DNA of 64,000 nucleotides, from NCBI GenBank assembly GCA_009733575.1, contig ML769541.1, positions 88,066 through 152,065 of the forward strand. Reading direction: 5' to 3'. Below are positions 35,306 to 45,673 of this stretch, piece after piece. Source of the DNA: Gymnopus androsaceus JB14 (lineage: Eukaryota > Basidiomycota > Agaricomycetes > Agaricales > Omphalotaceae). How positions within the stretch are numbered: the first letter of the stretch is position 1; each line of letters begins with the position of its first letter. The position numbers and the translations under genes were made by a program. Below the pieces are notes generated by a model that worked only from the letters and a program-made list of their open reading frames with translations, searched no databases and was not told where the DNA came from.

Positions 35306-35930
35306 ATGAACCAGGACCAGAAAGAAATATTCCAGCTCTTCGACCAATTCGAAAAGAGTAGGTTCTCTGATCCAGACTTTTGCCTTGAAAACTGCAGTAT
35401 CCTACTTGGCCGAGACCTCTCATGGGTTGGCAAGGCTCATGCTCTTGATTGTTTTGCCTTTGCTCTATGGCGCATTGGAAGGTTGGACGAAGCCAGATTT
35501 ATCACAGAGGAAGTCATCTCTATGGTTAAACCGGGTGATGATGATGAAAACGATGAAAACCGTCCCTGGTACGACTGTGTCCGCCAGAATATGACCTTTC
35601 TACTTCAACTACTGGATGGTGTGTATCTTCCCCTTCTTTCTCGTCCCATCCATTGACCTTTTTTCAAGGTAAATCACATCTCTCTTTTTCTGTCAAGCCC
35701 TGTGATAAAGACAGTGGTAGTTCCGGTTCGTCTCGCACCTGCATCTTAAACACTCTTGACATTGTAGTGACTTTAAATTAGGTGACGAGCTCAAATTTTA
35801 TGACTCGGGTTCCGAAACCAGTGAAGAAACCAGCGAAGAAGGATCTAGTATGTTCATTCCTGTTCATTCGTAAATTTTATCTTTCGTTAGTGTCGCTCAT
35901 TTAGGCTTAAGCGAATCAACAGTCCAATGA
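35306..35930 (+). CDS. Small acidic protein of unknown function
   Basis: Predicted product of about 135 residues, starting MNQDQKEIFQLFDQFEKSRF. The first 105 residues look helical and contain a TPR-like pair (AHALDCFAFALWRIGRLDEA, then RFITEEVISM). The last 30 are acidic and Ser/Thr-rich (YDSGSETSEETSEEGSSLS). One intron of 163 nt at 35619-35781 and a second near 35849-35904 keep frame and give the stop at 35928-35930. The first intron is unusually long for this window, which lowers confidence. I do not recognise a family. The gene lies between two copies of a duplicated segment. Confidence 0.55.
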
Positions 35931-36379
35931 CGGCGATGTGGTCCGGATCTTTAACTCAGACAACAATACAGACTATTGGTGTATAGTACGTCTTCCAAAC
36001 TTATAACTCTTACGAATCTAACACATAAGCTGAAAATCTCAAGGAAACCGAGAACCAGCTCTCCAAGATGAGCTTGATCGATGTGTAGTTGCGAATTTGG
36101 GACTAGTAATATGAAGATGTACGATAAATAGTTGCCAATTTTTTTTGGTGGGAGGACGCAACCCCACGTTGGAGATACTCCTTCACACTTCACATTCATT
36201 TACTGTGAATTACAATAGTCACTATAAAACATTGGAAAGTATAGATCTAGAACGAAACAGGTATAAGTAGAGCTTGGATTACACGAAAGCTGAAGAGAAG
36301 CTGAGAATAAAAATAAATTATGGACGATGCGTCTGTGTCGCTCGGAGCAGTGGTACTAATGGTACTATTTGGTGGGTTC
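35931..36379. other. Gap between convergent genes
   Basis: The 449 bp between the small acidic gene and the bestrophin-like stop. Most of its right half is the duplicated segment. No further gene is seen. Confidence 0.5.
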
Positions 36380-36400
36380 CTACACCGAGTCACTCGCTTC
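36110..36400 (+). repeat. Duplicated intergenic segment, right copy
   Basis: Partner of 34979-35155. Its right end overlaps the stop codon and last residues (SEASDSV) of the bestrophin-like gene on the minus strand, which suggests that this copy is the source. Confidence 0.8.
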
Positions 36401-38954
36401 ACTTGGCTTTGGCGGTGCAACATCAATCATCTCAGCGGTCTCGATGAGTGTTGTGGATTGGCGATGGGAAATTTTGTGGGCTTCAGGGAGGTAAGCGTTG
36501 AGACAAGGTGTCCTCTTGAGATTTTCAATCTCAACATGGATAATTTCTTGGCAGAACAAGTCGAGATCCAAATCATTGTCATCATAGCCTTGGAACAGTA
36601 TCAGTGCAATGCAGATGAAAGGAATATCGATAACAGACCAAACGGTTGTTCAATTTCTTCACCAGCAGCAAGGAATCCGAGATAGATGAAAGCTGCAATG
36701 GCAGTGCCGGGAATTGTGTACCTTGGAAAAAAAAAAAGTCAGTTCAGGTATTTTGACCAATAGGCCAAAACAAACGTACCAGACGAACTGTTCAATGAGC
36801 TGGAACGGGAGGAAAAACAGGTAGATCCAGACGGTGCTGAGAGGGAGTAAATAGTTAGTTGCTGTGGCCTATAACAAGCATACTGGGCTTACTGTCTACA
36901 GATTCAGGCAAGCGGAAGGAGAGATGTCAGAATCTGGTGGAAATTCATAAACGAGACAGACCGTATATGAACAGAGTAGATACTATCCAAGAAATTAGGA
37001 ATGTGATGTAATCTCGGACCAATAAAAAGCTCACAAAGGCAGTGGGGTAGTCAAAACGCGTTCAAGAGCTATTAGTATGCAGGTTGAAAACTTGAAGGCA
37101 ATAAGAGAGTATTCAAGGCTCACCGACAAGAGAATCTTCCATGGCAGCAATACAGCCAATCAAAGTTCCCAAGCTTGTTCCTTCAAGATCGATGAGTCAG
37201 AGGGTGAGATGGAACTGAAGCAAATGCTAACCTGGAACGGTATTCCTATCTTCCAGGACACTACACCACTCACTAAAGCAACGCAATATTTCCAATGGGA
37301 GATTCTCGCCGCGGGTTTGGGGGGACGGCTTTCGGTGCTTTGCTTTTCCAAACCGCTGTCGTATCGGACCCGACCACTTGCGTTGGCTCGCGTCGAATGC
37401 ATATGGATTTCTCGAGCTTTCATCACTGGGGATTTCCTCATATGCTGAAGAAGAAAAGAGGCCTTTCACCCATATCTTTACATTGTACAAGATTCCGGAA
37501 AAGGGAACCAAGTCGGGATCATTTTGAGTAATCTTCCGGTGGGCTTCTGGATTTTGGGACGGGTGAAGGGCCTGGTGTTCGCTGTGCGTTGACGCGTTCG
37601 AGAGTGAGGAGTGTGAAGATGCACGACGAAGACTGTGGCGAGTGGACCCACGAGGCGAATTGGAGTTGTTAAAGGTGCCGTATGCGTTGACAGGAGGGAT
37701 AACCGGGTCACCGAGATGGGTTGGTGCTTTCCCTTTGCTATGGGACGGAGTTGGAGATGAACGGGGGTGCGGAAGAGCGGGGTTGGAAGCGATACGCCGA
37801 GCCATCGTTGGGGCTGGAAGAGCGCTCGTAACAGCTACATTGTTCTGTTCGATGGTATGGTCATGATCGTGGAGCGGACGTATCAAATGATAGAGGTCTT
37901 CAAAGTAGATCCCAAGCTCCCCTACATAGAATCGAAAGTTGTATGAGTAGCTCTCTATTAACAAAGAATTATTTCCAACCTCTAGAATGATGTTTGAGAG
38001 CTATAGCGAATCTATGGCACCATTAGGATTTGGGTTACTTTGACAGATGCGCAACAAAGACATACCCTGCATGCTGATTAGTACGTGGATCCGTATGAAA
38101 GACGAACTTGAGGCAAACCTTCGATGAGATCAAGCGCCACTCTCTTCTCGGCCATAACTTTCATCAGCTCCTCCGTGCTTCTGTTCAACTGACCAGAAGA
38201 AATCTCTTCTGCGGTTTTCGGAGTCAAGCGTGGAGGTACATGGTACCTAACATTTACTTTGAGAACATTTACCGCGACTGAATGATTATATTCTCACCAT
38301 ACGATGCGGCCCATTGTGCGACAGTTCCTAATCACGTCCGACCATGTTGTTCTGCCCATCCAGTAACGGTCGTACCCACTCACTACAAAGAATCAGCACG
38401 AAACTTCTCATCGACAGATTCATTGGTACGCACTTGCACGGTAAGATATCACAAAACCAATAACCACACCTGTATACTTCCGTTGGAAATCTTCAACAAG
38501 TGATGGGAAAGCGACGCACCAAGAACCTACAATGATGGCAAAGTTCTAGTGCTTGTACAGGAGAAGTAAAACGGCGACATACTGTTAGAAGAACATTGGG
38601 AATAGCAAGACTTCGTATTTCGGCCTTTTCCTCAAGAATCACAATTACTAGACATCATTGGTCAAAAAACGGACATTTCTCCTGAGCGCTCTAAGCTAAC
38701 CGGTACTGAACACAGTGTAGAACAACACCGCTTTCCAAACTTTCCATATCTAGAAGAGGAATCGCAATGAGGTTTAGTTTTACGGTTGAGAGTTTAGAAC
38801 GCACGGCTGAACCGCGACCGAACGTAAAAGCCAGTACTTCAATCGACGGCTCCTCTGGTGATTCAAGAATGACAGGTTTGACGGCAGGAAGCAAGTTGTG
38901 CATTCCGGTAAACGAACGTTTTCCGTGCAGACGAGTCGTCGAACTCGTTGCCAT
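36380..38954 (-). CDS. Bestrophin-like (UPF0187/RFP-TM) anion channel
   Basis: A membrane protein of the bestrophin/YneE family found in many fungi. Starting at the ATG at 38954 (MATSSTTRLHGKRS), exons give IWKVWKAVLFYTVFST (first helix), SLAIPNVLLT, the diagnostic YDRYWMGRTTWSDVIRNCR at about 38365, then MGRIVW, and YFEDLYHLIRP. A long Ser/Pro/His-rich, poorly conserved insert follows (about 37840-37440). Near the C-terminus come WIYLFFLPFQLIEQF, TIPGTAIAAFIYLGFLAAGE with EIEQPFG, and DLDLFCQEI, the classic family ending. Introns are short; one in the C-terminal part (about 36725-36780) has a run of eleven or so T before its acceptor. Family members conduct anions; localisation and ion choice cannot be told here. 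Confidence 0.87.
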
Positions 38955-38990
38955 CGTGGTCAAGAGTGAGAAAACTGAACTGAGGGCTGT

Positions 38991-39117
38991 GGTTAAATAT
39001 AAGGAAAGTTGGCAACTCCGAAGTACAAAAATAAAACTGAACTGAGATGGCGATGGCTGTGGTTGTGTGGTTAAATAAGGATTCAGGAAGTTGATCACTC
39101 CGAAGTACAAAAATAAA
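38991..39117. repeat. Tandem duplication, about 75-bp period
   Basis: The block GTGGTTAAATA...AACTCCGAAGTACAAAAATAAA occurs twice (about 38990-39034 and 39066-39117), each preceded by a GAACTGAG...GGCTGTGG block. It lies just upstream of the bestrophin-like ATG, in its probable 5' UTR or promoter. Confidence 0.8.
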
Positions 39118-42052
39118 GATCAAGCGTCGATCGTGTAACGCGCCTACTTACGGTCGCAAGAGGCATGCGGGACCTTAAGTCCGTACACCGAGAACTGTCA
39201 AACGCAAGCGGCAAAGCGATAAGCGCCAACGAGCGCTTCTGCCTTGTTGATTCAACCACCATGATGCCATTCAAGTTTCCTGTTCCCTCTCGCGCCTTCG
39301 AACGCACTTACTCTCATCTACCTTGATCTTATCTCGATGGGTGAGCGCTCCGACTGCCGAGCTACTCATCTTTCCGCTCAACAAAGTTCAAGGCTGCACT
39401 GAAAGGACCACTTCACTTGATCGATACATGTAATTGTTCAATCGTAAGCACTGCGGGATTCATTGCATCTGCCAGCTCTGATTATCTCCCAGAATCTAGA
39501 TCGAAGCCTTCCGTTTCCCGACCATGGCTCATGAAACCACTCTCCATCCCATCCTGCTTTGGAATCACTAGCACTCCACCAAGTAATGACCTAAACAAAT
39601 ACTCTGGGCTCATATGTATCATCCCTGCAGGATATCGTTTAGGTCTCATTAAAACGTGAACATTTTTGGCTCTGGTATGTCAATATAGCTCTGGGCGTAC
39701 GCGTTTAAAATGAGCTCCTTCAAAACGTAGTGTCCTATATCATTACCGAGCAAGGGACTGATACATCAAGTCCCGCCGACGAGCAAGATAAACCGCGTAA
39801 TGTCAGTCACTATCGCATTTCCCTGTTCCATTCGTTGCTTTTGATTGTGTTTTTTTTTTGTATTTGATGACCGTCTTTTCCTTATTTTTTTTCCTTGCTC
39901 ACGCGATCTCTTTTTTCTCTACTGCTCACAGATACTCACTCGCGAATCTCATTTGGACTGATTATACACTCCCACCAGTTTGAAATAGTCAGTATTGACG
40001 TCAATTAGACTTGTTCCCCACTCGTCAAGTTGAATCGGCTGATTCACGAAGAAACAGAGATGGTTATAGTGAGTTTGAGTTTCGTCTATCGGTTTGTTTT
40101 CTTCGATCATTTTTGTTTGTTGAGTTCTTTCTTTTTGCTTATCTCCATTTTTTTGTTCACTGTTTGCTTCTAGCCTCGGTACCGATCCTTCTGCAAAACC
40201 TCCGCTTCTTCCTGCTTCACCAACAAGAAACTTTCCATCAACTAACATTGTCTATTTTCGATGTATCGAGCGGGACCGCGTAGCACTCCTCATCTGTTTC
40301 ATGCAAGATTGTCTGTTCATGTTTTCACTGCTCCCTTTCCTTCACTCGCTTTGCCTAGGCTGGTGGATTTCGGAGGACCTGAACAAAGGGACGGTAAGTT
40401 CAAATCAACTTCCGAAAATAGATCTGAACTGACCACTCCTCGCTGTAAAATCATGTCCTTTCGCAAGGTAAGCGAGGTTAGATTTGCATGTAAGTATCTA
40501 GGCTCACAAAGATTCGAGTTCCGTCGTGGCCTGCAGCCACTCTTTCAATAACTTTGTAGTATGTTTTGCTTGAATAAAAGATGATCATTTTTTTACTGGG
40601 GTTTCGGTTGCGGTTGACCTTGGTATTGTAGGTTAGCTTGAAATATTCAACATGAGAAAACAATGCTAACTTCTGCAGCGCACGCGTCGAGGAATGCTGT
40701 GTTCATAGAGTCGGGCTTGATAGGTTGTAGCGAGAAAATATATCCCTCAGTCTCCTTTTGTACCAAAATTTGTGTACATTGAAAGTTTAAAATATTTTCA
40801 AGCCTGCGAAGCACTCCTCAAGTGTAGCTGGAGACTTGATGAAAGGTTATTGTATTGAATGGATGTGTGGGTCCATCTTCTCGTTTATGGAACAAGTTCA
40901 GGTGTGGCACACAATACATCTTTCGTATTCATAATGCATGCACACAGCTTTTGGCAACATTCAAGCCTCTCATGTATCTCAATGTTTGCAGTCATAACCA
41001 TATACATACTTGCATGAATTTGTTCTTTTCCGTTCTTCAGGACATGTGTACAGTTCCTGGGGCAAACATTAATTGCATTACGGCGGCATAAGTGTTTCGG
41101 GGATCATTGCAAGTCTAGGCCTAATGCACGAGGTCATCAATTTTTAGTTTGGGGAAGATGATACGCCAACTGTCAAGGGAAAAGCCGTCGAAGATTTTAG
41201 CGCCAAGATTTGATGCTCTGATGCTTGAAAATGATGCGGATCAAAGAGCACTCTGTCAACTTCTGACTATATTGCTCTCTCAAATTGCTCTTTACTGGTG
41301 AGAGCCTAGAGGCACTGTTCAGTGACAAGATCAAGGTAACATGGGGATTAGAGCATGTTCCTTGCATATTCTACATGAGGACATCATGAACTTTGCATCC
41401 CTGCATAGCGGAAAGGAGAGATGATGTAAAAATAGTTCCCACCCCGAGTTAGTCTATAAATTTGAGTGCATCCGCCAATTTTCTAGAAAGACCTTCATCA
41501 CTTATGCATATACAGATACAGTAATGCGGACATCTTCAAGAAGACCACTGTGCAACACTGGATGACCTATGAATACTGTGTACCATTTCAATCAATTTGG
41601 TGGGGCCTTATGAACATGAACAAGCATTTTGAAATTTGGCACCTCGCAGCCAAAAATTTTTGAGGCAATTGCCTCTTCAGCATTTCTAAACGCTGAGAAA
41701 ATTGCTCGTTTCGCTTCCATTCAATCAACTTTCAAGGCATAAAAGGACTGCATATTGTACTTATGTAGTACCGCATAGAGTATAGAGTATATGTATGCAC
41801 TTATGTATATACATAGTATGGAGAACCAAGAAAATGTAATGTACCGATGCACCGACAAATCAAAACAAGACTGACAAAGCTAGTAATGCGACGAAGATCA
41901 GAGTAGAGCCATGGAGTATAATAATAATCAAGTATGTGTTCTAAATAGTGTTTTGCTTGGAAAAGGAACAGTGTTACAAACCATCCATGCGACAGAAAGA
42001 CCAAAGTGCTTAAAAAAAAGGAGAATTCGAGGAATATCGTTATAGGAAGAAT

Positions 42053-42081
<29 letters not shown>
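42053..42081. repeat. (GA)n microsatellite
   Basis: An uninterrupted AG run of about 28 bp, 64 bp beyond the WEE1 stop, probably in its 3' UTR. Confidence 0.95.
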
Positions 42082-42083
<2 letters not shown>

Positions 42084-42144
42084 TAAGTCGTGGCGAAAAA
42101 AGGATGCTGAGAATATGGACCAGGCTAGAGTGAAGACGGCACCG

Positions 42145-45100
42145 TTAGTAGTTGTCGAGTATAGCGGGCAAAAAGTCCTCGGAGACGCTGGCCAACGGGG
42201 ATGCAACAAACAAACTGGTCCCAGTCCGTACAGCAGTAGCGTGCGCCTGCTCCATTTTGGCTCGCGCCCGAGCCACAATGGGATGGTTGTACACCCCGTT
42301 TATGCCGACGCGAAGTGAAGGATTCGTTCGCATCATCTGTTGTACGAGTCTCAGAAGCTGCGGGCTATCCTCGAGATCGACTTGGGAAAAGTCTTCCTGC
42401 CGTAGACGATGCCATGCTTCTCCTCTACAAAAGCAGTATCAGCAGCCGCGTCAATAAACAAATACCAAAACTCACTGGTCAGGGACTACGATGTTGGCCG
42501 CCGCCTCAAGGATCGTCATACCAAAGCTACAGACAGACATATTATAACCACACACTGCTGATTATAGATACCACATACCTAAACATATCAGCCGCTTTGC
42601 CATATTTGCCTTGCAAAACTTCCGGCGCAAGGTAGAGCTTATCCCCCTCGCGTTCGAAGCTACCACTAGAAGACGAGGACGTCGGACGTGGACGAGGCCA
42701 GCGCGTCGCCATCCCAAAATCCCCAATCTTCAACCGGGCGTCACGACTGAGGAATATGTTGGCGGGCTTCAAATCGAGGTGTATCATTCCACTAGTCGTG
42801 TATGAACTTCAATCCCTGTGATAAGACCTTATGAGGCTCGCAATCCCAGCGATGAAGAGAGAGCACTTACATTACTTAGTTCAGCGACGATTTTCCACAC
42901 CCTTGCCTGATCCAACCTCGGAAACACACGTCCGTACTCCCAAAGGAAGTTTGCAAAGTTGCCTCCTTCGCACAGCTCAGTCCAGATGAATAGCTGCTCA
43001 TCTTCTTCCCAGGCATCGATAAAAGCAAGAATGTTGGGATGACGCTGACCGCCGCTTATATCCCTGAGCTGCTGAAGAGTTTCAACTTCTTCTCGTAGTC
43101 GCAATCTATCGTCATCTTTATTATCATCTTGGAGAAGAAGGAAGATCTTTGTGAAACTTACTGATGTTTAGCTCCCTCAAAGCGTTTCGATCTTTTGATT
43201 GCAAAACATTCAGAGTTGCCGTCTCTAACTCGCACTTTCAACACCTTGCCAAATTCTCCGCTCCCCACTTGAGCCAACTCGACGAATTGGTTTTCAAACC
43301 GACCAGACCGCTGCTCTTGGCGAGTGGGCTGAGACGAACGACGAGTCCGCGTTCGGCCACTCAACCGCGGAGCACGAGATTTCTGGCCGTCTCCGATACT
43401 AGGACGTTTCCGTAAAACAGATGGGGAACCGTTCGAGGAGCTAGAAGCGGATCGCTCCGAAGAAAACTGTCTTGAGATATTAGGTGAGCCCGGTGGTCGA
43501 AGACAATCTCCTATGAAACAAGAAATAGGTTAAGAACGCGGATTGGGATAAAACACAAACATACCTAAACCATTGTTTCTAGTGGGAGTACCTGCAATTG
43601 ACATCGAGTCGCTGCCGCTGGAGAAAGCACTACTACTACTCCGGCGCATGAGCCACCGCTTCCCTGGCGCATCCTTTGTCAAGGAGGGAAGACCGATCCC
43701 TAGACCGACGTATTTGTCTTTCCGGTTACTCGGCGACTCATCGTAGTCAGATTCCGAGTCCGTGGTAGGGTCTAGGAAAGACTTGCTATCCTTCCTTCCT
43801 AACGAAGGGAATACGGCAGGCATGCTCTTGCGAGGAACCTTCTTCACTTTATCCTCCGCATGAGCTCCAAACCCGACCTTGTGTGCCACTGCACTTTGCC
43901 AGGGACGCTGGCCGGCAAAGTAGCTGACCTTGGTTTTCTTTACAGGTGTTCCCGGAGCTTTCTTCGTCTCGTGAGTGCCATTGGCAGCAGCAGCCAGAGT
44001 GCGCAAGATAAAGGCGTCGACGTCTTGTTCAGCGGTATAGTCCGCGTCGCTGACAATAAAAGCATCAGGCCAGCCGGAACTAGCGCGCGCACCGACTCCG
44101 GGCGTGACGAGACCATCTTCAATGTCTGAATAGAAAGAACTGACACTACTAGATGCGCGGGGCATTCCGCTGAGTCCTTCGGAGCTGGTCGAGGATTCCA
44201 TAAAGTCCATGTCTTCATCCTCGTCGCTCAATCCTATGCTAGTGTACTTTTTGGAAATCTGGTCACTTTTCCTGCTAGATCGCTCAGGGATGCGGGACAA
44301 GAACGAGGTATTAGAGGGTAGATCCACTATCATGGAATCATCATCTTCGGTGTCATAACTCTCCGTATCTCCTCCAGCGTAAGAAGGAGGCGGAGATGAC
44401 TGAGGCGACACTATGTTGGGGGTATGCCTCCAGGAACTAGGCGTTACAGGCCCTGAACCGGAGTAGCTATGTCGATTCATCATTTTTGATCGAGGCTCAA
44501 CAGTAAACGGTGAGTCGGCTGTATCCGATGAAATCGAGGTAGTCACTCTCCTAGAGAAGCTGAAGGGAGCAACAGCTACGGGAGGGGTACTAGCGACGGC
44601 TGGATCACCGAAAAATAGCGTCGCAGAATCCACTCTAGTGAAAGGAGCACGTTGGCGGGTGGCGGGCTTTGGTAAGTGCAAACCGGAAACACGGCGTCTG
44701 GAGACAGGAGACCCAGCTTCCGATGAGGACGAAGAGGAAGAAGACGGAGAGACGCGATCACGGAACTGAGGGGCAGTTTTAGGAAAATCAACAACGTTGG
44801 GAGCTGTCGGTCTACCACGAGCACGCCTTTTAACGACATGACCTCCGGGAGAGATTGCCTCTGCAACTTCGTCGCCACTTCTTTTCCCTTTACCTTCAGT
44901 CTTTCCATTCCTATGCTCCTCGCCACCAAGAAATAATGCATCTCCAGCCTGATCACATCTATCTCTAGCCTCGAAATCATCCGCAGACTTGTCCAAATCT
45001 GATATTCGCAATTGTATCAGGTGAAGGTCTGCGTCTTTTTTGGACATTGGTGGAAATTTGGGAGCTGGCAGAGGTGCGAGGCGATCTAAACCATGCCGAC

Positions 45101-45458
45101 CGGTGCAAGTGGTATTCAGCGGCGTAAGAGAATGTTGGCGGAGAGACACGACGGATTTCCTTTTTGATCCTGTACCGATATTTGGTTCGGGACTAGGCGT
45201 AGCGCATAAACCGTTAACAACCCGATGCTTTACTGGGGTAAAAAGTGGGCGTGCATCCGAGGTTGGAAAGAGGAACGGCGATGGTTCAGAAGGCGATTCG
45301 TCAAGTCCAAAATGAGAGTTCGAGGAGAAGGATGGGACAGGAGTTTTGTAAGGCGATTGTAGAGGAATTTCTCGCTGATTTCTACACGATGGTGAAACGC
45401 TAGGGTAGCGTGCTTTGTTGTGGAACGAGGATATTGGGCTCGGAGTGGAAGCAAGCAT
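42145..45458 (-). CDS. wee1: Mitosis inhibitor protein kinase WEE1
   Basis: Wee1 delays mitosis by phosphorylating a Tyr near the N-terminus of CDK1. The product is about 950 residues. The N-terminal 700 are disordered and rich in Ser/Pro and SP/TP sites, starting MLASTPSPISS at 45458. The kinase domain is at the C-terminus: glycine loop VGSGEFGKVLKV, the VAIK-like Lys in CFAIKRSKRFEG, HPNILAFIDAWEEDEQLFIW, the catalytic loop HLDLKPANIF, GDFGMA, and EGDKLYLAPEVLQGKYGKAADMFSFG. The EGD-x3-APE segment and the hinge text are typical of Wee1 rather than other Ser/Thr kinases. It ends LPAILDNY at 42145. The first of about six introns falls just before the kinase domain (about 43530-43510). It shares a 215-bp promoter with the next gene. 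Confidence 0.9.
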
Positions 45459-45673
45459 GATGTGGGTGTTTAGGAAATGTGATATCCTCAGCTGATAACA
45501 GCGAGAATTGGGTATTGGGCAGTTCCGGGCCCGTTGAACGCCCCGTCGCACCTGGATGTCAAGAGTCAAGAAGTGTAAACGGGATCCCGTGATCGCATGA
45601 CCCCATCAATTCCCCGGTCCCGTGCTTTCGGGTCTATGATGGCCTCTAGAAATACGCGCCAAACTTCTCCACC
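45459..45673. promoter_or_regulatory. Bidirectional promoter of WEE1 and the kinase-like gene
   Basis: Only 215 bp separate the two divergent ATGs. A perfect match to the E2F/SBF-type core TTTGGCGCG lies on the minus strand at 45655-45663. That would fit cell-cycle control of WEE1, but the match is short and function is inferred. A GC-rich palindrome CGGGATCCCG is at about 45579-45588. Confidence 0.55.

Larger units (their letters stand above)
38955..42144. other. Gene-poor region of 3.2 kb
   Basis: The largest gap in the window. It includes the tandem duplication above, T-rich tracts at 39848-39925, several ORFs below 100 codons on both strands (for example 39949-40248 minus and 40261-40551 plus) and a GA microsatellite. 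None of the ORFs shows a recognisable domain, signal peptide or consistent splice pattern. It could be old mobile-element debris or an unrecognised small or noncoding gene. Confidence 0.5.

Noticed and set aside
34979..36400. Direct repeats considered as LTRs of a retrotransposon
   Set aside because: The repeats lack TG...CA ends, primer-binding site or polypurine tract, differ in length, and one overlaps the end of a host gene; the DNA between them codes for no retroelement protein.
39949..40248. 99-codon minus-strand ORF in the same gap
   Set aside because: Composition is plausible but there is no motif and no flanking exon; probably chance.
40261..40551. 96-codon plus-strand ORF in the large gap
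   Set aside because: No family resemblance, no signal peptide and no consistent exon structure around it.
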